Of a stretch of 64,000 nucleotides of DNA, positions 1 to 7,550 are shown piece after piece (position 1 is the first letter of the stretch; every line of letters starts with the position of its first letter). Source of the stretch: an uncultured Faecalibacterium sp. GTDB taxonomy: Bacteria; Bacillota; Clostridia; Oscillospirales; Ruminococcaceae. The notes beneath the pieces are model-generated. The model was not told the DNA's origin. It searched no databases and saw only the letters and a list, made by a program, of their open reading frames with translations. The stretch is from the NCBI GenBank assembly GCA_934512105.1, contig CAKSWQ010000002.1, forward strand, positions 9,478 through 73,477, in the 5' to 3' direction. The translations under genes were made by a program, and so were the position numbers.

Positions 1-386
1 TGGATCTGGACATGACCTACGCCGAGCTGTACAACATGGTGACGGTTGCCGATGTGGACTCTACCCAGATTATGAAGGTCACGGTTACCGATACCGATGC
101 AGAGCGTGCAGGCGAGATCGCCCAGACCATTGCGGATATCGTGCCTGACGTGCTGGTGGAGAAGGTGGAAGCCGGTTCCTGCAAGACGGTGAGCGATGTG
201 GCCATCAATCCCAACAAGGTGTTCCCCCAGACCAAGAAGTACGTTGTGCTGGCCGGTCTGCTGGGCGCAATTCTGGTGTGTGGTGTGCTGGTGCTGGCAC
301 ACCTGCTGCACGATACCGTTGTGGACGATGAAGATATCCAGAAGAAACTCGGCCTGCCTGTGCTGGGCCTGATCCCGGAGGTGTAA
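1..386 (+). CDS. Wzz/YveK-type polysaccharide chain-length regulator, 5'-truncated
   Basis: Only the last 127 codons are in the window; the reading frame is open at base 3. The visible part is an extracytoplasmic stretch, then one hydrophobic segment (KKYVVLAGLLGAILVCGVLVL, about 40 residues before the end) and a short cytoplasmic tail ending in GLPVLGLIPEV. That ending is typical of the membrane adaptor that activates bacterial tyrosine kinases in Gram-positive capsule and exopolysaccharide loci. The kinase follows 4 bases later, so the two are almost certainly co-translated. The assignment comes from topology, tail and context, because the N-terminal Wzz domain lies outside the window. Confidence 0.85.
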   Translation, partial: DLDMTYAELYNMVTVADVDSTQIMKVTVTDTDAERAGEIAQTIADIVPDVLVEKVEAGSCKTVSDVAINPNKVFPQTKKYVVLAGLLGAILVCGVLVLAHLLHDTVVDDEDIQKKLGLPVLGLIPEV

Positions 387-390
387 GACG

Positions 391-1158
391 ATGTGGAATC
401 TGTTTAACAAAAAGAACAAAACTGGCGGCGAGCACCGCACCCTGCAGCTGATCACCGATAAAAAGATGCCCTTTGGCTATGTGGAGGCCTACAAGTCTCT
501 GCGCACCAATCTGGACTTTATGGCAGGCTCCATGGACGTGCACACGCTGGTCCTCACCAGTACCGTGCCGGAAGAGTCCAAGAGCAACGTGGCAGTCAAT
601 TTGTCACTGACGCTGGCCGAGAGCGGCAAAAAGATAGCTCTGGTGGACTGTGACCTGCGTAAGCCGGTGCTGCACCGCTACCTGAAGGCAGGCCACAACG
701 TAAAAGGCGTTTCCAACGTGCTGTCCAACCAGTGCACGCTGGACGAGGCACTGCAGGAGCTGAAGGAAATGAACATGACCTTCCTGCCCGCAGGCACCCC
801 GCCGCCGAACCCTTCCGAGATGCTGAGCCAGCCGCAGATGCAGGCCATGGTGGATGCTCTGCGTCAGAAATTCGATGTGGTCATCTTTGATGCACCCCCG
901 ATATCGGTAGTCACCGATGCAGCCGTCATTGGCCGCTATGTGGACGGCGCAATGTTTGTTGTGCGCTCGGACTACGCTCCCACCGATGCCGTGCGCGGCG
1001 CAGTGCGTAAGCTGCAGGGAGCCGGTGTCAAGGTGCTGGGCAGCGTGCTGACCCGCTACGACATGAAGAAGGCACTCAAGGGCTCCAGCTACGCATACAG
1101 CTATGCCTATAATTACAACTATGCCTACGAAAAACAGAAGGCTGATGTTGCTGAATAA
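391..1158 (+). CDS. CpsD/YveL-family tyrosine-protein kinase (BY-kinase)
   Basis: A 255-residue cytoplasmic P-loop ATPase that should autophosphorylate on tyrosine and control exopolysaccharide chain length with the membrane adaptor upstream. Seen: a Walker A-like loop at residues 60-66 (PEESKSN), Walker A' LVDCDLR (84-90), a Walker B-like VVIFDAPP stretch, and a C-terminal tyrosine cluster (YAYSYAYNYNYAY, about 236-248), the usual autophosphorylation tail. The P-loop is unusual: the family normally has two glycines and a Thr after Lys-Ser (GEGKST), whereas here they are Glu, Ser and Asn, with Lys64 and Ser65 kept. The PHP phosphatase that should reverse the modification starts 12 bases downstream. 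Confidence 0.9.
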   Translation: MWNLFNKKNKTGGEHRTLQLITDKKMPFGYVEAYKSLRTNLDFMAGSMDVHTLVLTSTVPEESKSNVAVNLSLTLAESGKKIALVDCDLRKPVLHRYLKAGHNVKGVSNVLSNQCTLDEALQELKEMNMTFLPAGTPPPNPSEMLSQPQMQAMVDALRQKFDVVIFDAPPISVVTDAAVIGRYVDGAMFVVRSDYAPTDAVRGAVRKLQGAGVKVLGSVLTRYDMKKALKGSSYAYSYAYNYNYAYEKQKADVAE

Positions 1159-1170
1159 GGAAGCACTGCT

Positions 1171-1923
1171 ATGACTGATCTGCATTGTCACATTTTGCCC
1201 GGCATTGATGACGGCGCAAAAGATACAGAGGTTTCGCTGGAGTTGCTGCGCAGGGAATATGAGGACGGTGTGCGCAATATCGCGTTCACCAGCCACTTCA
1301 ACAGCGAACGCACCACGGTGGAAGCTTTTACGGCAAAGCGGCAGGCTGCCTTTGCGCGGCTGACCGCCGCGCTGGAGGGGCAGCCCATGCAGTTCGACTT
1401 CAAGCTGGGCGCAGAGGTGTTTTTCTCGCCCGGTCTGTGCGAGCTGGATACCCGGGCGCTGTGTATGGGGGACACCGCTTATCTGCTGATGGAGTTTCCC
1501 ACCACCCACAAGCCGCATTTTATCCGGCAGACCCTGTACAATTTGCAGCAGCAAGGCATCGTGCCGCTGATCGCGCATATCGAGCGCTACCCCTATGTGC
1601 TGGAAGATCCCACCCTGCTGTACGACTGGGTAGCCGCCGGTGCCTATGCGCAGATCAATGTGGGATCCTTGCTGGAACCCAAGCTCTGCAAAAAGCTGTG
1701 TAAGTTCATCCAGTGGGGACTGGTTCACGTCATCTCCACCGATACCCATTCACCGGACAAGCGCCCGCCCTGCATGGCACAGGGTGTGCAGCAGCTGGAA
1801 AAGCTGCTTGGCAAGGAAACTGCTGCCCGTATCGTGCGCAACGGCGATGAGCTGTTCCACGATCAGGAACTGGACGCTGCGACCCTGCATCAGCCCAAAA
1901 AGTTTTTGGGAATGTGGGTCTGA
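1171..1923 (+). CDS. CpsB/YwqE-type tyrosine-protein phosphatase (PHP family)
   Basis: A 250-residue metal-dependent phosphatase of the PHP superfamily, the usual partner that dephosphorylates the BY-kinase and its targets. The metal-binding motif DLHCHILPGIDDGAKD is at the N-terminus (residues 3-18). Further conserved His residues lie in TSHFN (about 50), AHIERYP (about 136) and STDTHSPD (near 190). Length fits the family (about 250). It is the third gene of the kinase cluster, 12 bases after the kinase stop, so the three proteins form one phosphorylation-control unit for polysaccharide assembly. Confidence 0.92.
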   Translation: MTDLHCHILPGIDDGAKDTEVSLELLRREYEDGVRNIAFTSHFNSERTTVEAFTAKRQAAFARLTAALEGQPMQFDFKLGAEVFFSPGLCELDTRALCMGDTAYLLMEFPTTHKPHFIRQTLYNLQQQGIVPLIAHIERYPYVLEDPTLLYDWVAAGAYAQINVGSLLEPKLCKKLCKFIQWGLVHVISTDTHSPDKRPPCMAQGVQQLEKLLGKETAARIVRNGDELFHDQELDAATLHQPKKFLGMWV

Positions 1924-1942
1924 TCCTAAAGTAAGGAGAAAA

Positions 1943-1975
1943 CTGCCCGGGTGGAGGAGTACTCTGCCCGGGCAG
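1943..1975 (+). promoter_or_regulatory. Stem-loop over the translation start region of the Ser-rich gene
   Basis: CTGCCCGGG (1943-1951) and CCCGGGCAG (1967-1975) are perfect complements around a 15-base loop that contains GGAGG. The hairpin would place the Shine-Dalgarno-like GGAGG in the loop and bury the GTG at 1951, which argues for the ATG at 1987 as start and may tune translation. Confidence 0.5.
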
Positions 1976-1986
1976 CGGATTTTGAT

Positions 1987-2796
1987 ATGAAGAAAAATAA
2001 GGTCCTGAAAATCGTATTGATCGTGCTGGGCACGCTGGTGGTTCTGCTGGCAGCGGCTGTCCTTGGGGTACTGTTCTATCTTCGCAGTATGGCAGCCAAT
2101 CTGCCGGAAACGCTGCCGGATGCCCCGGCAGACAGCACACAGCTCACCCTGACGGATGAGGATCTGGATAAGCTGCTCAGCGGCGAGATCACGCTGGAGG
2201 AGCTGACAAGTGAAGCCGCTTCGTCCAGCAGTGGGGAACAGGATGCAGCAGCCAGCGTTCCGCAGGAGGGAGCGGATTCGGCATCCGCTCCGGCAGGTTC
2301 TTCTGCTTCTTCGGGGAGCGCTGACTCCCAGACGGAGAGCAGCAGTACTGCTTCCTCCGGTAAGCAGGAGACTGCGGCCGGAACATCCGGTTCCAGTACA
2401 ACGTCTGCCTCCGAAAAACCGGCGTCCTCGTCCGGCAAACAGGAGGCCGGCTACGAGGCTGAGGTCAAGGCACTGCTGAAACAGCTGTACAGCGTCAAGG
2501 CGCGTGCCGAGGCAGAGCTGAACAGCTGCATTGCCGGAGCAAAGGCAGAGTTCAAGGCATTGCCGGAGTCTCAGCAGACACAGGCCCGCAAGATCTCCAT
2601 TGCGCTGGCCAGAAGCGGCAGACTGTATGCGATGCAGGCATCTTATGATAAGGAAGTGGCGAGCATTGTCAACCAGATGCGCGCCGTACTGACCGCAAAC
2701 GGCCAGAGCACTGCACTGGCCGATCAGGCCATGGCTTCCTATAAGGCACAGAAGAGCGCCATGTACTCCCAGCTGACCGCAAAGCTGTATTCCTGA
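1987..2796 (+). CDS. Membrane-anchored Ser-rich protein of unknown function
   Basis: A 269-residue protein not recognised as a family. One N-terminal membrane anchor (KVLKIVLIVLGTLVVLLAAA, residues 5-24) is followed by a short acidic segment, a low-complexity Ser/Ala/Gly/Glu linker (about 75-165) and a charged, probably helical C-terminal domain of about 105 residues. This suggests an anchored extracellular domain on a flexible stalk. The frame opens at a GTG (1951), but I prefer the ATG at 1987, directly before the basic residues and hydrophobic core. A 9-bp inverted repeat lies over the GTG and the nearby GGAGG. Its position after the phosphatase suggests a role in the same surface-polysaccharide system. 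Confidence 0.7.
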   Translation: MKKNKVLKIVLIVLGTLVVLLAAAVLGVLFYLRSMAANLPETLPDAPADSTQLTLTDEDLDKLLSGEITLEELTSEAASSSSGEQDAAASVPQEGADSASAPAGSSASSGSADSQTESSSTASSGKQETAAGTSGSSTTSASEKPASSSGKQEAGYEAEVKALLKQLYSVKARAEAELNSCIAGAKAEFKALPESQQTQARKISIALARSGRLYAMQASYDKEVASIVNQMRAVLTANGQSTALADQAMASYKAQKSAMYSQLTAKLYS

Positions 2797-2813
2797 CCCG
2801 CAAAACGACCTAT

Positions 2814-2880
2814 GACCACCCGCAGCACATTTCCCGGGCACCGACCGTGCCGGAGAAGGGGACTGCGGGTGGTCTTTTTT
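2814..2880 (+). terminator. Rho-independent terminator of the polysaccharide-control cluster
   Basis: GACCACCCGCAG (2814-2825) pairs perfectly with CTGCGGGTGGTC (2863-2874) and is followed by six T. The loop holds a smaller GGCAC/GTGCC hairpin. Confidence 0.85.
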
Positions 2881-3112
2881 GCCAAGTTTCCTGTAATATG
2901 GAGAAAAATGCCGGTGACATGGATAGATGGTTCTGGGGGAGAGACACTGTCTTTTGCGCGCAGCAGAGCTGAACAGACCATGCGCGTCCCGGAGCAGCTG
3001 CCCAAAAGACCGGAAAAGTAGCACTTTTACCTACAAATATACAGGAAATTTGTATAAAGTATAAGATTTCGCTCACGCTTTGCTAAAATAAAGTGAATTA
3101 TTTTCATGTGAA
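2881..3112. other. Gene-free stretch upstream of the opp promoter, with one inverted repeat
   Basis: No supported gene. The only structure I see is the inverted repeat TACAAAT-N9-ATTTGTA at 3032-3054, about 60 bases before the opp -35 box, which could be a regulator site. The open frames crossing this stretch have no ribosome site and no recognisable product. Confidence 0.5.
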
Positions 3113-3141
3113 TTGACAAAATTCGTGGTACTCTCTATAAT
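3113..3141 (+). promoter_or_regulatory. Consensus sigma-A promoter of oppBCDF
   Basis: TTGACA (3113-3118), a 17-base spacer and TATAAT (3136-3141) match the consensus exactly. Transcription should start near 3148, giving a leader of about 190 bases before the oppB start. Confidence 0.9.
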
Positions 3142-3147
3142 AGATAG

Positions 3148-3337
3148 AGTGTTTCTCGGGTATGGACGATGGTGTTTATGCAACCGCAAGATACCATCGT
3201 TTTATTATTCGCTTTTTCTGTCCGCGTGCCAAGGACAGACGTCCGCTATGTGTGAGGCTGGCGGACTGCGGGAAAGTGTGGCTCGGCCTGAGAGCAAAAA
3301 CAGTAATTCATTGATAGGATTGGAGTGGCATCAAACG
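3148..3337 (+). promoter_or_regulatory. Structured 5' leader of the opp operon with attenuator-like hairpin
   Basis: Shortly after the start site, ACGATGGTGT (3166-3175) pairs with ATACCATCGT (3191-3200; one G-U pair) and runs into TTTTATTATT, a terminator-like shape. Then CTGTCC/GGACAG (3218-3223 with 3233-3238) and GTCCGC/GCGGAC (3241-3246 with 3261-3266) can pair. A second GTCCGC at 3220-3225 competes for the same 3' arm, so alternative folds are possible. It does not match any riboswitch or T-box that I recognise. Confidence 0.5.
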
Positions 3338-4255
3338 ATGGCAAAGTACATCATCAAGCGTGTCGCAATGGGTATCTTCAGTATCTTCATTGTGGCTACG
3401 GTTACCTTTTTTGTCATGAACCTGGTCCCCGGTGGCCCGTTCGTGGCAGAAAAGTCCATCAGCGCCGCTGCTCAGCAGGCTCTGGCCGAAAAGTATGGCC
3501 TGGATAAGCCGCTGGGTGTGCAGTACGTCAACTACATGAAGAGCCTTTTGCATGGCGATCTGGGTCTGAGCCTGCGTCAGCGTGGCCGTACCGTGAACCA
3601 GATCATCGCCAGCAAGCTGCCGGTCTCCTGCCGTCTGGCAGGCATTGCAGTGGTGGTGGCTCTGTGCGTGGGCATCCCGCTGGGCTGCATTTCCGCTTAC
3701 AACCGCGGTAAGTGGCTGGATAACGTTATTATTGTGTTTGCTACCTGTGGCATCGCGATCCCCAGCTTTATTTCCAGCGTGCTGCTTTTGTACCAGTTCG
3801 GCATGAACCTGAAGGTTCTGCCTACCGTTGGCCTGAACAGCGCAGCCGCCTATATCATGCCGGTCACCGCACTGGCCATCTATCCCTCGGCTTATATCAC
3901 CCGTTTGATGCGCTCCAGCCTGCTGGACGTTATGGGTCAGGACTATATGCGCACTGCCCGCGCAAAGGGCGTGTCTCAGTTCATGATCCTGTTCAAGCAC
4001 GCTCTGCGCAACGCCATTCTGCCTGTCATCACCTACGTCGGCCCTATGCTGGCCAGCCTGATGACCGGTTCTTTCGTGGTGGAAAAGATCTTCTCCGTGC
4101 CCGGTCTGGGCCGCGACTTCGTGTCTGCCATCACCAACCGTGACTACACCATGATCATGGGCACTACCATCCTGCTGTCCAGCATGGTCATCATTGCAAA
4201 CGTGATCGTGGATATCCTTTATAAGATCATCGACCCGCGCATCAAGCTGCAGTAA
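3338..4255 (+). CDS. oppB: Oligopeptide ABC transporter permease OppB/DppB
   Basis: A 305-residue inner-membrane permease of the peptide/nickel ABC family (binding-protein-dependent, BPD_transp_1). The N-terminus MAKYIIKRVAMGIFSIFIVATVTFF is the usual first membrane helix, followed by the family's NLVPGGPF turn and about five more helices. The cytoplasmic coupling motif is DYMRTARAKGVSQFMILFKHALRNA (about 213-237). The frame is open back to 3113, but length and start match the family only from the ATG at 3338, which has GGAGTGG about 10 bases before it. First gene of oppBCDF. Confidence 0.93.
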   Translation: MAKYIIKRVAMGIFSIFIVATVTFFVMNLVPGGPFVAEKSISAAAQQALAEKYGLDKPLGVQYVNYMKSLLHGDLGLSLRQRGRTVNQIIASKLPVSCRLAGIAVVVALCVGIPLGCISAYNRGKWLDNVIIVFATCGIAIPSFISSVLLLYQFGMNLKVLPTVGLNSAAAYIMPVTALAIYPSAYITRLMRSSLLDVMGQDYMRTARAKGVSQFMILFKHALRNAILPVITYVGPMLASLMTGSFVVEKIFSVPGLGRDFVSAITNRDYTMIMGTTILLSSMVIIANVIVDILYKIIDPRIKLQ

Positions 4256-4273
4256 GAGAAAGGAGCGATTTTC

Positions 4274-5323
4274 ATGGAAAACATTAAAAAGAATCCGCTC
4301 AGCCTGCAGCTCAACGCGGAGGATTTTCTGCCCGCCAGCAATGAGGAAAAGCAGAGCCTGGTGGTCATGCGCGAAAGCGTCAACTTCTGGAAGGACGGTA
4401 TCCGCCGCCTGAAGAAGAACAAAATCGCCATGGTCAGCTTTGTGTTCATCATTGCCATTGCCATCTTTGCCTACCTGCTGCCCGCCGTCTGGCCTTACAG
4501 CTACTCCGAGCAGATGAAGGGCAGCAACAACCTGAAGCCCTTTGAGTACTCTGCCTCCGAGCAGGCGCGTATCGACGCAGGCGAAAAGGTGTTCCCGCAC
4601 ATTCTGGGCACCGACCGTATGGGCCGTGACTTCGCTGTGCGTATCATGATGGGTACCCGCGTCAGCCTGTCCGTTGGTCTGATCGCTTCTGTGCTGGTGC
4701 TGATCATCGGCGCCACCTACGGTGCGGTTGCGGCCTTTGCCGGCGGCTGGGTGGATAATATCATGATGCGTATTACAGATATTCTGTACACCATCCCCGA
4801 TATTCTGCTGATCATTCTGCTGGGCATGGCTCTGAAGGATCCGCTGGATGCACTGGCTTCCAAACCCGGCTTCAAGTGGATGCAGACCCTTGGCCCCAAC
4901 ATGATCTCCATCTTCATCATCTTTGCTCTGCTGTACTGGGTCGGCATGGCGCGTATCGTCCGCAGCCAGATCCTGATCCTGAAGGAGAGCGAGTACGTTA
5001 CCGCTGCCCGCGCACTGGGCGCATCCGGCGGCCGTATCATCAAAAAGCATCTGCTCACCAACTGCATCGGTACCTTGATCGTTACCACCACCCTGCAGAT
5101 CCCGGCCTCCATCTTTACCGAGAGCTACCTGAGCTTCATTGGTCTGGGTGTTGCAGCCCCGCTGCCTTCTCTGGGTTCTCTGGCTACCGATGCCGTCAAG
5201 GGCATGAACACCTACCCCCATCTGCTGATCGCCCCCGCACTGATGATCAGCGTGATGATCCTTGTGTTCAACCTGTTCGGCGACGGCCTGCGCGATGCCT
5301 TTGACCCGAAGCTGAAGAATTGA
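4274..5323 (+). CDS. oppC: Oligopeptide ABC transporter permease OppC/DppC
   Basis: A 349-residue second permease subunit that pairs with OppB in the membrane. It has the cytoplasmic N-terminal extension typical of OppC, a first helix at about residues 57-77, a long periplasmic-facing loop ending in GTDRMGRD (a family hallmark), then five helices. The coupling loop is ESEYVTAARALGASGGRIIKKH. A ribosome site AAAGGAG lies 8 bases before the ATG, and the gene sits 18 bases after oppB. Confidence 0.94.
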   Translation: MENIKKNPLSLQLNAEDFLPASNEEKQSLVVMRESVNFWKDGIRRLKKNKIAMVSFVFIIAIAIFAYLLPAVWPYSYSEQMKGSNNLKPFEYSASEQARIDAGEKVFPHILGTDRMGRDFAVRIMMGTRVSLSVGLIASVLVLIIGATYGAVAAFAGGWVDNIMMRITDILYTIPDILLIILLGMALKDPLDALASKPGFKWMQTLGPNMISIFIIFALLYWVGMARIVRSQILILKESEYVTAARALGASGGRIIKKHLLTNCIGTLIVTTTLQIPASIFTESYLSFIGLGVAAPLPSLGSLATDAVKGMNTYPHLLIAPALMISVMILVFNLFGDGLRDAFDPKLKN

Positions 5324-5337
5324 TGAGGTGAACAGAA

Positions 5338-6339
5338 ATGAGCGAGAAAATTCTTGATATCAAAGATGAACGCCTTTCTTTCTTCACCCCTGCGGGCGAA
5401 GTAAAGGCACTGAACGGCGTTTCCTTTACCATGAATCAGGGCGATGTTCTGGGCGTTGTGGGCGAGTCCGGCTCCGGTAAGTCGGTCACTGCCTACTCCG
5501 TTATGGGTCTGACCGCTTACCCCGGCAAGCTGGTGGGCGGCAAGGTGTGGTTCAACGGCCACGAGATCGAGAACATGAAGGAGAAGGACTTCCGCAAGAT
5601 CCGCGGCAACGAGGTCTCCATCATCTTCCAGGACCCCATGACCAGCCTGAACCCGGTGTACACCATCGGCAACCAGATCGTGGAGGTCATCCGCCTGCAC
5701 ACCGATAAGAACAAGGCCGACGCATGGGCACGCGCCAAGGAGCTGCTGGAGCTGGTTGGCATCAACGAGCCCGAAAAGCGCCTGAAGCAGTACCCCCACG
5801 AGCTGTCCGGCGGTATGCGCCAGCGCGTGATGATCGCCATTGCACTGGCCTGTGAGCCCAAGCTGCTGATCGCCGACGAGCCCACCACCGCACTGGACGT
5901 GACCATTCAGGCACAGATCTTGGAGCTGATGCAGGATCTGCGCAAGAAGCTGGGTATGAGCATCATCATGATCACCCACGATCTGGGTGTTGTGGCTTCC
6001 ATGTGCGAGAAGATCGCCGTCATGTACGCCGGCCACATTGTGGAGTACGGCACCACCGACGAGATCTTCTACCAGCCGGGCCACGAGTACACCAAGGGTC
6101 TGATCAACTCCATCCCCAAGCTGAACACCGCAGAGCACGAGCGCCTTGTGCCCATCGAGGGTACCCCTGTGGACCTGCTGAATCCGCCGGCCGGCTGCCC
6201 CTTTGCGCCCCGCTGCAAGAACTGCATGAAGATCTGTCTGAGCAAGATGCCTCCGCGCACCGAGCTCAGTGATACCCACTATACCTACTGCTGGCTGCAG
6301 CAGAAGGCTGCATTTGAGAAAGGGGAAAAGGCAGAATGA
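5338..6339 (+). CDS. oppD: Oligopeptide ABC transporter ATP-binding protein OppD/DppD
   Basis: A 333-residue cytoplasmic ATPase powering import. Walker A is GESGSGKS (about 42-49), the signature is LSGGMRQR, Walker B is [12 protein letters not shown] and the switch His lies in IMITHDLG. The C-terminal extension specific to oligopeptide ATPases carries the Cys pattern [15 protein letters not shown] (about 284-298), which binds an Fe-S cluster in related proteins. It begins 14 bases after oppC and overlaps oppF by 4 bases (ATGA). Confidence 0.95.
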   Translation: MSEKILDIKDERLSFFTPAGEVKALNGVSFTMNQGDVLGVVGESGSGKSVTAYSVMGLTAYPGKLVGGKVWFNGHEIENMKEKDFRKIRGNEVSIIFQDPMTSLNPVYTIGNQIVEVIRLHTDKNKADAWARAKELLELVGINEPEKRLKQYPHELSGGMRQRVMIAIALACEPKLLIADEPTTALDVTIQAQILELMQDLRKKLGMSIIMITHDLGVVASMCEKIAVMYAGHIVEYGTTDEIFYQPGHEYTKGLINSIPKLNTAEHERLVPIEGTPVDLLNPPAGCPFAPRCKNCMKICLSKMPPRTELSDTHYTYCWLQQKAAFEKGEKAE

Positions 6340-7331
6340 GTGAAAACAAGACGCTGGTCGAAGTCCAGCACCTGCAGCAGTATTTCCCCGCCGGCGGTGT
6401 GGGCAAGAACCGCAAGTACGTTCAGGCTGTGGATGACGTAAGCTTTGCCATCCGCAAGGGCGAGACCCTTGGTCTGGTAGGCGAGTCCGGCTGTGGTAAG
6501 ACCACCACCGGCCGCACCCTGCTGCGCCTGTACGAGCCCACCGGCGGCAAGATCTACTACGACGGCAACCTGCTGTTTGATAAGGACAACAAGATTGCAG
6601 TGGATATGCTGCCCTACCGCCGCCGGATGCAGATCGTTTTTCAGGATCCCTACGCAAGTCTGGACCCCCGCATGACCATTGGCGACATCGTGGGCGAGGG
6701 CATTGATATCCATCATCTGGCCGAGAACGAAAAGGATCGCCATGATAAGATCATCGCTCTGCTGGAGCGCGTTGGCCTGAACAGCGAGCACGCAAACCGC
6801 TACTGCCACGAGTTCTCCGGCGGTCAGCGTCAGCGCGTGGGCATTGCCCGTGCACTGGCCGTGAACCCCGAGTTCATCGTTTGTGACGAGCCTGTTTCTG
6901 CACTGGACGTTTCCATTCAGGCACAGGTCGTCAATATGTTCGAGGATCTGCAGCAGGAGATGGGTCTGACCTACCTGTTCATCGCCCATGACCTGAGCGT
7001 TGTGAAGCACATCTCCAACCGCATCGGCGTCATGTATCTGGGCAAGATGGTGGAGCTGGCCGACAGCTACGAGCTGATCGCCCACAGCATTCACCCCTAC
7101 ACCCGCAGCCTGATCTCCGCAATTCCGGTGGCAGACCCCATTACGGCCCGCCAGTCCAAGCGTATCGTGCTGCAGGGCGATGTGCCCAGCCCCCTGAACC
7201 CGCCGTCCGGCTGCCGTTTCCGCACCCGCTGCCCCTATGCAGACGAGCAGTGCGCCAACGAGGTGCCTGAGTTCAAGGAGGTCTCCACCGGCCACTGGGC
7301 TGCCTGCCATCACCTTGACCGCGTGAAGTAA
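6336..7331 (+). CDS. oppF: Oligopeptide ABC transporter ATP-binding protein OppF/DppF
   Basis: A 331-residue second ATPase of the importer. Walker A is GESGCGKT, the signature is FSGGQRQR, Walker B is [12 protein letters not shown] and the switch His lies in FIAHDLS. The C-terminal peptide-transporter extension has [15 protein letters not shown], the same Cys-rich pattern as OppD. It overlaps oppD by 4 bases, so translation is coupled. No terminator follows; instead the oppA promoter region begins within 100 bases. Confidence 0.95.
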   Translation: MSENKTLVEVQHLQQYFPAGGVGKNRKYVQAVDDVSFAIRKGETLGLVGESGCGKTTTGRTLLRLYEPTGGKIYYDGNLLFDKDNKIAVDMLPYRRRMQIVFQDPYASLDPRMTIGDIVGEGIDIHHLAENEKDRHDKIIALLERVGLNSEHANRYCHEFSGGQRQRVGIARALAVNPEFIVCDEPVSALDVSIQAQVVNMFEDLQQEMGLTYLFIAHDLSVVKHISNRIGVMYLGKMVELADSYELIAHSIHPYTRSLISAIPVADPITARQSKRIVLQGDVPSPLNPPSGCRFRTRCPYADEQCANEVPEFKEVSTGHWAACHHLDRVK

Positions 7332-7395
7332 GAACACCTCACACCGGCAAGAGATGAAAACAATTCAACTTAGCACTGAAATGTTGTCACAAAAT

Positions 7396-7446
7396 GGTTA
7401 CAGTCCAAGTTTTGGACTTGTAACCGGCATGAGAACGCATTATAAT
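7396..7446 (+). promoter_or_regulatory. oppA promoter with overlapping operator-like inverted repeat
   Basis: TTGTAA (7418-7423), 17 bases, TATAAT (7441-7446). A near-perfect inverted repeat with 13-base arms (left arm 7396-7408, right arm 7412-7425, one extra T) has its right half across the -35 box. No T run follows, so it looks like a repressor operator rather than a terminator. It would let the binding protein be transcribed apart from oppBCDF. Confidence 0.7.
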
Positions 7447-7550
7447 CATTCGTGTTCCTCCGGTGTACAAATTATTTGCACCGGATCGAATATAGAGGCG
7501 GCTGGGGCAACCTGGCACACTCAAATTTGATATAAGGGAAGGATATTATT

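Noticed and set aside
2881..3076. Short open frames before the opp promoter
   Set aside because: No ribosome sites, no conserved motifs, and both strands are open in several frames, as expected from composition.
3308..5221. 637-residue minus-strand frame opposite oppB and oppC
   Set aside because: Covers two clear permease genes; composition (Asp, His, Gln, Gly) is that of a reverse-complement shadow.
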